Positions 26,607-35,947 of a DNA stretch of 64,000 bases are shown here, piece by piece. The notes below the pieces were generated by a model, which saw only the letters and a program-made list of their open reading frames with translations, made no database searches and was not told where the DNA came from. Each line of letters starts with the position of its first letter. Within the stretch, counting starts at the first letter, position 1. This stretch comes from Terripilifer sp031921685 (GTDB lineage: Bacteria > Pseudomonadota > Alphaproteobacteria > Rhizobiales > Beijerinckiaceae), in NCBI RefSeq assembly GCF_031921685.1, contig NZ_JAPDHU010000002.1, positions 1-64,000 of the forward strand, given 5' to 3'. The translations under genes and the position numbers were made by a program.

Positions 26607-27811
26607 GTGTAGGCCGCGCTGGTGCGGGACAACGCCGTGGTGATCGTGCGAGCGGTGTACTCGGCGCCGGCGACGAACCGGAACACCGGGCCGAAGCTCA
26701 TCGACGAGGCGGGGCCGACGAAGCGCAGGCCCGGGACGGAGGACTGGAAGGACGCATCGAGCCGTGGCGCGGTGCCTTGCCGGGCAATGGCACGACGCAG
26801 ATCGGGCTCCAGAAACGGGATGCGTGCGACGTTCACCTCGTAGCCCGTGCCGGCGATCACACGATCCACGAGCAACTCGCGATCGCTTTTGTTTCCGCCC
26901 TGCCGCAAGCGCAGCGATACGCGATGGCCGTTCTCCCGGGCCTCGACGACGGTTGTGTCATGCTCGACCGGTACGAGTGTCTCGACCCGCTCACGAAGCC
27001 ACCATGCCCCTTCTGGTGGCAGCAGGTTTTCAATGAAGCGCGCGCGCAAGCAGGGTGGCAGCCGGTGGAACGCACCGGGCAACTGCGACAACGCCCATGC
27101 CTTCGGACTGCCGCCCAGCGCGGAAATTGGCCAACGGATCCGCTGCCAGGGCGTCCGCGTGCGGCTGCCCTGGATCATCCATAGGGTCGACGGTTTGCGG
27201 ATCAGCAATCGCGGCGCAGCACCGGCTTCACGGAGCAAGGCAGCCGCTTCGAGCGCGGACTGGCCGGAACCGATGACTGCAACTTCGAGGCCTTGGAAGG
27301 CAGCGAAACTCTCGATCCAGGCGCTGTGCATGGCGGCTGTTCCAGGCAGCGCCTGCAAGGCCTGCGGCATCCTCGCGAAGTTTGCGAGTCCCGTGGCGAC
27401 GATGACATCCGACGCCTCGACCTCCTCACCATTGTCGAGCGTCAGGACGAAGCCCTGACGACGCCAGGACACGTTCGCGACGTCCACGGGCTCGGTCCAA
27501 TCGACGTTGTGCTCCTGAAACCAAAGGCCGTATGAGGCAAAATTTTCGATGGAACACGGCTCGAATGTCTCCAGGCCACGCGGTCCGTTGTAGTCGGCGA
27601 ATGTCGAACCCGGGTGCGGCGACGAGATGTTCGTGCCGAAGCAGTAGGACTTGAGATAGCGTCGCGACCCAGCACGGGCGATCTGACTCCAGAAGGCCAT
27701 GGGCCGGCCGAAAATCCGGTGCGCGACATTGCGAGCTGCGAGATGGCTCGCGAGCGACAGCCCGTAAGGGCCGCAGCCTATGATCGCGACGCATGGCCTG
27801 CTCATGGTCAC
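26603..27811 (-). CDS. FAD/NAD(P)-dependent oxidoreductase (FMO-like)
   Basis: This 402-residue protein has an N-terminal FAD-binding GxGxxG (IIGCGPYGLSLA), an ATG-type motif (DVIVATGLANFA), a second NAD(P)-binding GxGxxA-like motif (AVIGSGQSALEAA) and a C-terminal GTGYEVN. The pattern resembles flavin monooxygenase and lysine/ornithine N-hydroxylase-like enzymes. It overlaps the ATP-grasp gene and the thioesterase-like gene by 4 bp each, so the three are translationally coupled. The role is probably oxidation of an amino-acid-derived substrate, which is inference. Confidence 0.82.
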   Translation of the reverse strand: MTMSRPCVAIIGCGPYGLSLASHLAARNVAHRIFGRPMAFWSQIARAGSRRYLKSYCFGTNISSPHPGSTFADYNGPRGLETFEPCSIENFASYGLWFQEHNVDWTEPVDVANVSWRRQGFVLTLDNGEEVEASDVIVATGLANFARMPQALQALPGTAAMHSAWIESFAAFQGLEVAVIGSGQSALEAAALLREAGAAPRLLIRKPSTLWMIQGSRTRTPWQRIRWPISALGGSPKAWALSQLPGAFHRLPPCLRARFIENLLPPEGAWWLRERVETLVPVEHDTTVVEARENGHRVSLRLRQGGNKSDRELLVDRVIAGTGYEVNVARIPFLEPDLRRAIARQGTAPRLDASFQSSVPGLRFVGPASSMSFGPVFRFVAGAEYTARTITTALSRTSAAYT

Positions 27812-29115
27812 AGCCCACGCGCGATCGGGGGAGCGGACGGGAGCATGGTCCGCACGAAGCGCGGCGCTGCCCTAAATCCGAGATAGAGTTCGGAGAGGAT
27901 ATGGACGATGCCCGGCATCGGATCTTGGCGATTGGAAGCAAAATGGACCATGTGCGCGCGGTTTTGCCGCGCCCAGCGTCGCCAGTGCGCCAGATCCTCG
28001 AGACGTGTCCGCATGCAGAGCGTCTGCGCGAGCAGGATCGCATGAAGGGTGAAATTGTCACAGAAAGCGGTTTTTTCGGTTGGGTCCTCGTGCTGCGCCT
28101 CGGCCGCAAGCGCTTGCACCGCGTCGGTCTCGCCGAGGGCGTCCAGATACGCCAGCATCGGCAGTGGCAGCCCACGGCGCAGGTCGAGGCCGATCTGGTT
28201 GAACAGGCGCGGATTGAAATCGATGACCGTCCAGGCGCCGTCATGCAGGATGAACTCGACCTCGAACAATCCAAAATAGCCGAGTTCTCGACACAGGCGG
28301 CAGACGGCCTGCGACAGTGCGGGATCGGCCGCGCACGCCTCGTAGCAGACGCCCACCCCCACCGGTCGCGACCGCTGAAGGATTTTGGTCGAACGTCGCG
28401 TCACGAACACATCGGCGCTCCGTCCGATGAAGCCGGAGATGGAAACCACGCCTTCGCGCCCGACATCGACGAATTTCTGAATCACCGGACGCACCGCGCC
28501 GGGCGCGCGCGCCGTGTCGTCGAAGCCGTGCCGCTCGCGAGCCAGGAAGCGTGGATATTCCGCAGCGAGCTCGTCCGGAGAATGCACGACCATGCCCTTG
28601 TCGTTTCGCAGGCGATGGACATGGGTGCGGGGCTTGATCAACACCGGATACGGCAGATGCGGCGCCAATTCGGCGAGTTCGTCGGTATTCTGCGGATCCC
28701 AGCTCGGCAGGACCGCGACGCCGGCGATTGTTGCAGCCTTTTCAAGCAGCGCCTTGTCGAGGATGCGTTTGATTGTCTCGACCGGAGGCTGATACAGGCG
28801 GAAATAGCGATCGAGGAGCGGTGCGTTGAAGGTGTAAAGCCAGACCAATTCATCTGAAGTCGGCAGCAGCACCTGGCCGGGATCGCGCTTTCCGATCGCA
28901 AGCAGCCCATCGAGATAGCGTATATTGTCGCTTTCGACCGGCCCGGCGTAACGGCGCCCGGCGTAGCGCGACCAACCAGCCGCGCAAAAAGGGTGGTCGA
29001 CGATCACGTTGACGCCAACGCCGAAACGGGCGAGGTGGCGCATGGCCGCGATCGTTCCCCCCGAGGATGCCGATCCCAACAGAACGGGGGGCCGCTTCAA
29101 ATTGGGTCCGCTCAT
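27808..29115 (-). CDS. ATP-grasp ligase
   Basis: This 435-residue protein has an N-terminal pre-ATP-grasp region (PPVLLGSASSGGTIAAMRHL), a central lid (YPVLIKPRTH) and the metal/ATP-binding end GLFEVEFILHDGAWTVIDFNPR with N and R in place, followed by LFNQIGLDLRRGLPLP. Family knowledge: ATP-grasp ligases activate a carboxylate as acyl phosphate and join it to an amine or thiol. It is the first gene of the operon with the FAD oxidoreductase and thioesterase-like hydrolase. The whole operon lies between two tRNA-3'-end-like sequences, suggesting acquisition. Confidence 0.85.
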   Translation of the reverse strand: MSGPNLKRPPVLLGSASSGGTIAAMRHLARFGVGVNVIVDHPFCAAGWSRYAGRRYAGPVESDNIRYLDGLLAIGKRDPGQVLLPTSDELVWLYTFNAPLLDRYFRLYQPPVETIKRILDKALLEKAATIAGVAVLPSWDPQNTDELAELAPHLPYPVLIKPRTHVHRLRNDKGMVVHSPDELAAEYPRFLARERHGFDDTARAPGAVRPVIQKFVDVGREGVVSISGFIGRSADVFVTRRSTKILQRSRPVGVGVCYEACAADPALSQAVCRLCRELGYFGLFEVEFILHDGAWTVIDFNPRLFNQIGLDLRRGLPLPMLAYLDALGETDAVQALAAEAQHEDPTEKTAFCDNFTLHAILLAQTLCMRTRLEDLAHWRRWARQNRAHMVHFASNRQDPMPGIVHILSELYLGFRAAPRFVRTMLPSAPPIARGL

Positions 29116-29300
29116 GCCGACCGTCCTCGCAAGTGGAACGCTGCCCTATAAACGCACCACTATCGCGCCGCGGCGCAGCGCTCCGGGGAATAATTTCAGC
29201 CGGTTCACGCTATCCTGCGTCCAATTGAAAAGCGCAACCGGTTGCGCGGACAAGAAGATCTATCGCTTTCCGAGCGAAAACGCTCTTCGAGCACCTTCGG

Positions 29301-29342
29301 ACCTGAGAAAGGCTTTGGGTTCGAGGCCCAGCGCTCTCACCA
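29301..29342 (+). other. Second, degenerate tRNA 3'-end-like sequence
   Basis: TTTGGGTTCGAGGCCCAGCG followed by CTCTCACCA matches the T-arm and acceptor end at 25691-25721 with several changes. The downstream hairpin (CACTT/AAGTG) and CTAGTTTCA are also shared. It looks like the partner copy of the att-like sequence 3.6 kb upstream. Confidence 0.6.
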
Positions 29343-29384
29343 CTTAAAGTGCTAGTTTCAGATCAGCGGCCTTGGATAGGGACC

Positions 29385-30176
29385 TTATTTTATCCTGGCT
29401 CGAATCCTCTGAGCATTGTCATGAACAAAGCGAAGCAGGGTTTTTGCGCCCTTGCTCTCGGGCTGCGTCGTGAAGGTTTCCGATATCCCGAACACGGTCA
29501 CCGCAAGAAGCGGCGCCAGACCGCCGCTGTCCACCATTCCCGTCATCGAACTGATGCCCTTGATGTGGTCGCCATCGGTGAAGGCGAGCGGCGAACGCTG
29601 AAGACTATCGAGCCGATTGAGAAAATTTATTCGCATGGCTGAAAGCGCGCGGGGCGTATGGCCCAAGGCGCGCAAGCGCTTCTGCTCCTTCGCGATGAAA
29701 GCCAGCATTTTCTCTTCCGGCAGGCGCGATAGGAACAGCTTGCCTGTCGACGAAGTGAAAGCGGCGAGATGCCCGGCCTGCTTCGGCCGGACGGAGATCG
29801 GCTCATCCGATTCTTCCACATGCAGAATCTTCGGCCCGGCTTCTTGCCATTCGGAAACGAAGGTCGTGTGGCCGACCTCTTTCACGAACTGCGGGAGACG
29901 TTCTCGAATGACTTCAAGCGCGATCGCTTTGGCCGAGACCTGTGCGCTCGATCCGTCCGCGTAGCGATAGGAACCGCGGCCTTCTTGTACAGCAAAGCCC
30001 GCGCGCACCAGGCTGATGCAATAGCGATGCAATTTGCTAGGCGCCATCCCGCATTTGTCGGACAGATCACCCAGTGCAATCGGGCCGGGCTCATCCCGCA
30101 GCAGACGCAGGATGGCGAGACCGTTCTCCAGTGACCCGATCCCTCGCGCCTCGTCGTTCGCCATATGGTTTGACAT
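29385..30176 (-). CDS. IclR-family transcriptional regulator
   Basis: This 263-residue protein has an N-terminal winged HTH (GIGSLENGLAILRLL, then LSDKCGMAPSKLHRYCISLVRAGF) and a C-terminal IclR effector domain (SSTGKLFLSRLPEEKMLAF, then ALAFTDGDHIKGISSMTGMV). It is divergently transcribed from the MetE-like gene. A near-palindrome in the 75-bp gap is a good operator candidate. By position it should regulate the divergent gene and possibly the following uptake/monooxygenase genes. Confidence 0.92.
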   Translation of the reverse strand: MSNHMANDEARGIGSLENGLAILRLLRDEPGPIALGDLSDKCGMAPSKLHRYCISLVRAGFAVQEGRGSYRYADGSSAQVSAKAIALEVIRERLPQFVKEVGHTTFVSEWQEAGPKILHVEESDEPISVRPKQAGHLAAFTSSTGKLFLSRLPEEKMLAFIAKEQKRLRALGHTPRALSAMRINFLNRLDSLQRSPLAFTDGDHIKGISSMTGMVDSGGLAPLLAVTVFGISETFTTQPESKGAKTLLRFVHDNAQRIRARIK

Positions 30177-30210
30177 CCTATCTGTTTTATTTCACCTTTA
30201 GATAAATCAA

Positions 30211-30227
30211 TTTTACTATAGGTAAAA
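30211..30227. promoter_or_regulatory. Near-palindrome, candidate IclR operator
   Basis: TTTTACTATAGGTAAAA is almost self-complementary and lies between the divergent IclR gene and the MetE-like gene. A related half (TTTCACCTTTAGATAAA) lies about 20 bp to the left. Position and symmetry suggest a binding site for the IclR protein. Confidence 0.45.
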
Positions 30228-30251
30228 AACCTATTCAAGTGGAGGACGTTC

Positions 30252-31307
30252 ATGGCTGCGGAGATATTGCTGGTCGGAAGCATTCCCTATGACACGAACG
30301 AAAAGGTGTTCAGGGAATTCGGCCCGGCGCTGGCCTCGTCTCTGGTGGCGATGCCGGACGGTGAAGTCGGTCCGCGCAGCCATTGGATCAGCCGCGTTCA
30401 TTATGCGGTGTTTGCCAACCATCCCGATCTCGAAACCGTGCGACAGCCTGCGAAGGAAGGCGGCGTTGAACGTCTTCATCCCCGCGATGCTGGCGACAGC
30501 TGGCAATTCAAGGTGCGCGATGGGATCGAGACAGTCGCGTTCGGCGACAAGGGATGGCGTCTGGGTTATGCCCGCGATGCGATCAACTCCTATTTCATCT
30601 TCAAGGCTCTGCGCGCGGAAGGGCTATATCCCGCCGGTATGCGCTTTCAGGTGTCGGTGCCTTCGGTCAACAGCGCGGTGCCTTACCGAATATTTCCCGA
30701 TCAGGATGACGTCGAGAAAGTGCGGCGCGGCTATGTCGAAGCCTTGAAAGCCGAATTGGAGACCATCGTCCGCCACATTCCAGCGCATGATCTGGCCATT
30801 CAGCTCGATTGCGCGAGCGAAGTGCAGGATGCCTATGGCGCTATCGCCGGGCAGCCGGCGGCAACCGCCATCGATCGCAACACGCCGCAGATCCAAGCCT
30901 TGCTATCCTGGATCCCGCATGAGGTCATGGTGGGCTTCCATATGTGCTTCGGTACCCTTGGAGGCTGGCCGCGTTTCGAGCCGGAGGACATTTCGGGCGC
31001 CGTTATGATGGCGAATGCTTTCATTCGCGCGGCCGCTCGTCCGGTCGGCTGGATACATATCCCACTCCTGGCACGCACGGACGAGGCCTTCTACGCGCCC
31101 TTGCGCGAGCTCCAACCGAATGGCGCACGTGTTTTCCTTGGCATGGTGCACAGCATGGAGAGCTATCCGGCCCGCCTCGCGATCGTGAGGAAATTGGTGC
31201 CTGATTTCGGCGTCGCCGCTTATTGCGGATTCGGTCGCCTCAATCCCTCGCAATTGCCGGCGATCCGTCAGCAGCATCTCGATGCGTTACGCCTTCTCCA
31301 CGGGTGA
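30252..31307 (+). CDS. MetE/UROD-like barrel protein
   Basis: This 351-residue protein resembles uncharacterised cobalamin-independent methionine synthase-like barrel proteins: LLVGSIPYDTNEKVFREF, MPDGEVGPRSHWI, a central FQVSVPSVNSAVPYRIF, QLDCASEVQDAYG, GFHMCFGTLGGWPRFEP and a C-terminal VAAYCGFGRLNP. Several His and Cys residues (GFHMCFG, AYCGFGR) could bind zinc as in MetE. GGAGG lies 8 bases before the ATG. Family knowledge: MetE-like proteins outside methionine synthesis often transfer methyl groups or cleave C-S/C-P bonds; the role here is not known. It is the first gene of the catabolic locus, divergent from IclR. Confidence 0.65.
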   Translation: MAAEILLVGSIPYDTNEKVFREFGPALASSLVAMPDGEVGPRSHWISRVHYAVFANHPDLETVRQPAKEGGVERLHPRDAGDSWQFKVRDGIETVAFGDKGWRLGYARDAINSYFIFKALRAEGLYPAGMRFQVSVPSVNSAVPYRIFPDQDDVEKVRRGYVEALKAELETIVRHIPAHDLAIQLDCASEVQDAYGAIAGQPAATAIDRNTPQIQALLSWIPHEVMVGFHMCFGTLGGWPRFEPEDISGAVMMANAFIRAAARPVGWIHIPLLARTDEAFYAPLRELQPNGARVFLGMVHSMESYPARLAIVRKLVPDFGVAAYCGFGRLNPSQLPAIRQQHLDALRLLHG

Positions 31308-31360
31308 TGCCCGAGGTGCGGAGGTCTTAGCGGCATCGTTGTCCTGGGGAGGAAGAGACG

Positions 31361-32335
31361 ATGAAGACATGTATTTATGTAGGGCTCTTCGCTTTGATCG
31401 CGGCGGCCTACGGACAAGCGCAAGGACAGGCACAAGACTATCCAACCAAGCAGGTAACGATCATCACTCCGGGCACGCCGGGGAGCACGTCCGATCTGAT
31501 GCCGCGTGTCATCGCCGATGAACTTACGCCGCGCCTTGGAAAGCCCGTGGTGGTTGAGAACCGGTCGGGCGGTAGCGGATTGGTCTCGGCCAATTCGGCG
31601 CTGGGCCAACCGGCGGATGGTCATACTTTGTGGTTCGGGACGATGGGCACGACGACGATCAATCCGTTCGTCATGGACGACATGCCGTTTGATTCCCTGA
31701 AAGCCTGGACGCCGATCGCCGAGGCGGGGTCGATGCCGCTCGTTCTAGTGGTCAATCCCGAAAAGACACCCGTCAAGGATCTGGCGGAATTGATTACCTA
31801 CGCGAAGAGCCATCCAGGCAAGGTGACATTTGGCTCGGCCGGCATCGGCTCTTCTTACGCGATCACGATGTTTCTCCTCGGCAAGGAAGCCGGCGTGCAG
31901 TTCACCCACGTTCCCTATAAAGGAACTGCGCCAGCCGTGAGCGATGTGCAGGCGGGGGAGCTGACGGTCATGGTGCCCGACGTCGGCCTCGTGCGGTCAC
32001 AGATCGAAAGTGGCAAACTGCGCGCTCTGGCGGTCACGACGGCGAAGCGGCTCGACATGCTGCCGAATGTCCCGACCTTCAAGGAAGCGGGCTATAATAT
32101 CGAGGTCTCGCTCTGGTATGGTTTCTTCGTCCGCTCCAATACGCCAGGGCCAATCGTCAAGAGGCTGGCCAGCGACCTCAAAGTGGCGATCCAAAGCCCG
32201 AACGTGAAGAAACGTTATGACCCGTTGGCGCTCATCGTCGGCGACAAGTTCGGTGATGACTTCGCGCGATATTATCGGTCCGAATATGAGCGCTGGGGCG
32301 CCTTGGTGAAACCACTCAACATCCGCGCAAATTAG
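31361..32335 (+). CDS. Bug-family (TctC-like) periplasmic binding protein
   Basis: This 324-residue protein has a signal peptide (about 1-25, ending in QAQGQAQ). Bug-family landmarks are clear: YPTKQVTIITPGTPGSTSD, VVVENRSGGSG, TFGSAGIGSSYAI, HVPYKGTAPAVSDVQAGEL and the late LASDLKVAI. Family knowledge: these proteins bind carboxylates, amino acids or aromatics for tripartite tricarboxylate transporters, and many are orphans, as here with no TctA/B in the window. It is 53 bp downstream of the MetE-like gene. Confidence 0.93.
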   Translation: MKTCIYVGLFALIAAAYGQAQGQAQDYPTKQVTIITPGTPGSTSDLMPRVIADELTPRLGKPVVVENRSGGSGLVSANSALGQPADGHTLWFGTMGTTTINPFVMDDMPFDSLKAWTPIAEAGSMPLVLVVNPEKTPVKDLAELITYAKSHPGKVTFGSAGIGSSYAITMFLLGKEAGVQFTHVPYKGTAPAVSDVQAGELTVMVPDVGLVRSQIESGKLRALAVTTAKRLDMLPNVPTFKEAGYNIEVSLWYGFFVRSNTPGPIVKRLASDLKVAIQSPNVKKRYDPLALIVGDKFGDDFARYYRSEYERWGALVKPLNIRAN

Positions 32336-32348
32336 CTGCTTTACGCCG

Positions 32349-33476
32349 CTACCATGAATGATCGCGGCTGGCGGGCGGCGTCCAGATGCCGGCCTTCTGC
32401 AATTGCGAGAGTACCGGTGCGAGGCGTTTCGCCTCCTCCGGTCCCCACAACAGCATGCGGAACGCGAATCCGCCCATCAGATCGCAGTCGCGATGCAGCT
32501 CGATGATTTGTTCGGCGATTTCGTCGGGCGTTCCAACGAGCGACATGATCTCGGCTGCGTTGGGGCGTGTATCGCCGATCTTCGAGAGATGCGAGGCCCA
32601 GGTCTTCTGCGCTTCCGGATCGGTCGAGCCGAGTAGATCGGCGAAGGTCTGCTGTGCGGTGCCCGGCGTATCGCGAATAAGCAAGTCGCAGAGAATAAGT
32701 ATGCGCGGTGGCTCTCTGCCGGTTTGTTCCGCATTCTTGCGCAGGGTGCCCGCTGTCTCCTGGACGACGGGCTTAGTCAAGGACGATGTAAACAGATAGT
32801 CGCAATTCGCGGCCGCGAAGGCGAGCCCTTGAGTGGAGGCCGCGGCGCTGACGAGCAACGGCAGCATCTGCGGGACAGGCCGGCGCATCTTGCCGTCAAC
32901 CTTGAAATATTTGCCTTCATAGGAGACGGCCTCGGGCGTGCGCTGCCACAAGGCGCCGGCGATATCGACGGCCTCTTGCGCCAGAGCATAGCCGTCTACC
33001 TTCTTGTCGAAGCCGAAGAGGCGAGCTTCGTGATCGCGGAAGCCGTTGACGATGTTCCAGCCCCAGCGGCCGCCGCTGATCCAATCCAGGTGAGAGCCGA
33101 GCCGGGCGATCACCACGGGATGCAGGAAAGTCGTGTGCATCGTCGAAATGATGCCGAGATGCTGAGTAGCGAGAAACAACGGCACGGAGAGGATCGTCGC
33201 ATTGGTCGACGGATCCTGAAAGCCGGTCCGCGAGACGGCTTCCGATGCCGGTGCATAACCGTCAGCGATCAAAGCGAAATCCAGGCCGATATTCTCGATG
33301 GTTTGCGCAAAAAGGATATGGCTGTCCAGCTCCAAGACGTCTGGATTCTGTCGCGCGATTTCCAGCGAAGGTAGAAGCGTTCTGGAATAGGGCCAGAAGG
33401 CGCCGATTCTCAGCGTGCCGTCGCGGCGGCGCTGTTTCCGTTGTCCTGCCGTGGCAGATCGCGCGGTCCACTCCAT
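32349..33476 (-). CDS. LLM-class flavin-dependent monooxygenase
   Basis: This 375-residue protein has the bacterial-luciferase-like fold of the SsuD/RutA group: an N-terminal strand (RIGAFWPYSRTLLPSLEIA), IGLDFALIADGYAPAS, HPVVIARLGSHLDWISGGRWGWNIVNGF (the highly conserved SGGR-x-GWN-V), YEGKYFKVDG and LVSAAASTQGLAFAA. Family knowledge: these enzymes use reduced flavin from a separate reductase to oxygenate alkanesulfonates, N-heterocycles or similar substrates. No flavin reductase is seen here. It is convergent with the Bug gene (13 bp apart). It probably catalyses an oxidative opening step of the catabolic locus. Confidence 0.92.
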   Translation of the reverse strand: MEWTARSATAGQRKQRRRDGTLRIGAFWPYSRTLLPSLEIARQNPDVLELDSHILFAQTIENIGLDFALIADGYAPASEAVSRTGFQDPSTNATILSVPLFLATQHLGIISTMHTTFLHPVVIARLGSHLDWISGGRWGWNIVNGFRDHEARLFGFDKKVDGYALAQEAVDIAGALWQRTPEAVSYEGKYFKVDGKMRRPVPQMLPLLVSAAASTQGLAFAAANCDYLFTSSLTKPVVQETAGTLRKNAEQTGREPPRILILCDLLIRDTPGTAQQTFADLLGSTDPEAQKTWASHLSKIGDTRPNAAEIMSLVGTPDEIAEQIIELHRDCDLMGGFAFRMLLWGPEEAKRLAPVLSQLQKAGIWTPPASRDHSW

Positions 33477-33577
33477 ACCAGTCTCACCCTCATTTGCTGA
33501 GAAAGGAAAGCTACAAGAGACGACTGCGCCCGCCTATTTGCCGTTAGTTATGCTCGTTTAACCAAAGGTGGCCCACT

Positions 33578-34921
33578 TCACGCCACGGTGTTCAGCGCTG
33601 CGCGGACGGCCCCGAAAAGATCGTCGATCTGGCTTTCTGAAATGATCAATGGCGGCGACAAGGCGATGATATCGCCGGTCACGCGGATCAGCGTGCCGTT
33701 TTCGAAGCTGTGCACGAAGGTTTCGTAAGCGCGTGCGCCAGGCTGACCAGAACGTGGAGCCAGTTCGATGCCAGTGACAAGACCCATATTGCGGATGTCG
33801 ATGACATGCGGCGCATCGCGCAAGCCATGGGCCGCCTTCTCGAAAGCCGGTGCCATAGTTTCCGCCCGCTCGAAAAGCTTCTCTCGTTGATAAGTATCGA
33901 TCGTCGCGATGGCCGCGGCACAGGCGACCGGATGGCCGGAATAGGTATAACCGTGCGCCAATTCGATGGCAGCGGGATTGTCTTTCTGATCCATGAACGT
34001 GCGGTAGATGTCATCGCTCGTGGCGACAGCGCCCATGGGGATCGTGCCATTGGTCAGGCCCTTGGCCATGGTGATCATATCGGGTTTGACGCCGAATTTT
34101 TCGGCGGCAAACGCAGGACCGCCCAAGCGGCCGAAGCCGGTGATCACTTCATCGAAGATGAGAAGAATGCCGTATTTCGAGCAGATCGCGCGCAACCGTT
34201 CCAGATAGCCCTTGGGCGGCAGGAGAACGCCGGCCGATCCGGCCATGGGTTCGACGATCACGGCGGCAATGGTCGAGGGATCATGCAGAGCAACCAGCCG
34301 CTCAAGATCGTCGGCCAGATGCGCACCCCATGCGGGCAGGCCGCGGCTGAAGGCATTCTTCTCCAGATCATGCGTGTGGGGCAGGTGATCGACATTCGGC
34401 AGAAGTGCGAACTGCCGGCGATTGCCAGCAAGGCCGCCCACCGAAATGCCGCCGAAGCCAACGCCATGATAGCCGCGTTCGCGGCCGATCAGGCGGGTGC
34501 GGCGGCCCTCGCCGCGGAGCTGATGATAGGCGAGCGCGATCTTCAACGCGCTGTCGACGGACTCGGATCCGGAATTGGCGAAGAAAACGTGGCTCAGTCC
34601 TTCCGGCAGAATTTGCCGTAGCTTTGCGGCGGCCTCGAACGCAATCGGATGACCCATCTGAAACGATGGCGCATAGTCAAGACGCGCCAATTGCGCCTTC
34701 ACGGCCTCGGCGATCTCAAGCCGGCCATGGCCGGCGTTGACGCACCACAACCCCGATGTACCGTCGAGAATTGGCCGGTCATCATCCGAGCGGTAGTACA
34801 TGCCCTTGGCCGAGACGAGCATGCGCGGCGCTTGTTTGAACTGACGGTTGGCCGTGAACGGCATCCAGTAGGCGTCAAGATCGTTCGGCATCACGCGCAT
34901 CGGCGGTCTCCAATCATTCAT
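33578..34921 (-). CDS. Omega-amino acid:pyruvate-type aminotransferase (class III)
   Basis: This protein has 447 residues from the ATG at 34921, preceded by AAGGG. It is a class III PLP aminotransferase: LDGTSGLWCVNAGHG, VFFANSGSESVDSALKIA, YHGVGFGG, LIFDEVITGFGRLG, and the PLP Lys in ITMAKGLTNG. The opening DLDAYWMPFTANRQFKQAPRM is typical of beta-alanine:pyruvate or omega-amino acid transaminases. Family knowledge: these move the amino group of beta-alanine or similar omega-amino acids to pyruvate, giving a semialdehyde. It is divergent from the SDR gene. Confidence 0.92.
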   Translation of the reverse strand: MNDWRPPMRVMPNDLDAYWMPFTANRQFKQAPRMLVSAKGMYYRSDDDRPILDGTSGLWCVNAGHGRLEIAEAVKAQLARLDYAPSFQMGHPIAFEAAAKLRQILPEGLSHVFFANSGSESVDSALKIALAYHQLRGEGRRTRLIGRERGYHGVGFGGISVGGLAGNRRQFALLPNVDHLPHTHDLEKNAFSRGLPAWGAHLADDLERLVALHDPSTIAAVIVEPMAGSAGVLLPPKGYLERLRAICSKYGILLIFDEVITGFGRLGGPAFAAEKFGVKPDMITMAKGLTNGTIPMGAVATSDDIYRTFMDQKDNPAAIELAHGYTYSGHPVACAAAIATIDTYQREKLFERAETMAPAFEKAAHGLRDAPHVIDIRNMGLVTGIELAPRSGQPGARAYETFVHSFENGTLIRVTGDIIALSPPLIISESQIDDLFGAVRAALNTVA

Positions 34922-35058
34922 GCTGTCGCCCTTATGCCGGAGATGCGCCGGAAAGTGATTTGATCTTTGGTTGCGGCCCTCGCGACCAAAATTCAAATCA
35001 CTTCGACGCGGCGGTGTGCATAGTGAAGGCTACCGCAGATGGGTTTGAAGGAATGCCA

Positions 35059-35811
35059 ATGGAGATTCGGTTCGATAACAGGACGGTGGTCGTGACGGGC
35101 GCGCGCGACGGGCTCGGGCGCTGCATCTCCGAACGGTTCATCGAGAGTGGCGCCAATCTCTATTGCTGCGACATCGATCCCGATGGATTGGAAAGCATTG
35201 CCGCGAAAGGCGCCCACGTGCGGACCGTAGATCTGACCGACGATAAGGCGCTGCGGGCCTGGATCGGCGACATCGAGCAGGAAACTGGCCGCGCCATCGA
35301 TATTTTGATCAACAATGCCGGCGGCTTCGCCCACGCCGTGCCGCGTCCGCTGGAGGAGGTGACCGACAGCGAATGGGATGCGGTGATGGCTCGCAATCCG
35401 CGCATCGCCTTTGCCGTCAGTCGAGCCGTGGTTCCCGCGATGAAGCGGGCCGGTTCCGGCCGTATCGTCAATATGAGTTCGGGTGCCGGGGTGGCGGCGT
35501 CCCGCACCAAGCTGCATCCTTATACGGCCGCCAAACATGCCATCGTCGGCCTGACGCGCCAGATGGCTATGGAGCTTGGGCCATTCGGCATCACGGTCAA
35601 CAGCGTCGCGCCGGGCTTCGTTCTCTCCAACGCTTTCACCAAAGCCGATTGGGAGCGCTACAGCCCCGAAGCGCAAAAAGCCCATGTCGAGAACACGTTC
35701 ATGCGGCGCATCGGCCGGCCCGATGACATCGCCAGCACGACCCTTTTCCTGGCGTCCGATCACGCCTCCTGGCTGACCGGCCAAGTCATTCTGGTCGATG
35801 GCGGCCGCTAG
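35059..35811 (+). CDS. Short-chain dehydrogenase/reductase (SDR)
   Basis: This protein has 250 residues from the ATG at 35059 (AAGG 7 bases upstream; an ATG 6 bp earlier is possible). Classical SDR motifs are present: TGxxxGxG-like VTGARDGLGRCIS, NNAG in LINNAGG, a catalytic Ser in NMSSGAG, Y-x-x-x-K in YTAAKHAIVG, and the C-terminal GQVILVDGG. Family knowledge: NAD(P)-dependent oxidation or reduction of an alcohol/ketone. It sits between the aminotransferase and the LysR gene, and may oxidise the semialdehyde/alcohol product. Confidence 0.92.
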   Translation: MEIRFDNRTVVVTGARDGLGRCISERFIESGANLYCCDIDPDGLESIAAKGAHVRTVDLTDDKALRAWIGDIEQETGRAIDILINNAGGFAHAVPRPLEEVTDSEWDAVMARNPRIAFAVSRAVVPAMKRAGSGRIVNMSSGAGVAASRTKLHPYTAAKHAIVGLTRQMAMELGPFGITVNSVAPGFVLSNAFTKADWERYSPEAQKAHVENTFMRRIGRPDDIASTTLFLASDHASWLTGQVILVDGGR

Positions 35812-35947
35812 TCCGGGGGCAGGTCAGCTCGGACTTGGCTGCTTCGCGGGCAGATGCATCAAATCCGGGCATGACCAAAAGTAAAATCGGGCTGGACTGG
35901 AACCTACAACGGGTTAACATTTCCCCCGTCATAAGAAGGTGGTCCAG

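Noticed and set aside
34960..35058. Longer N-terminus for the SDR
   Set aside because: The upstream codons overlap the divergent aminotransferase promoter region and do not resemble an SDR; the ATG at 35059 has the ribosome binding site.
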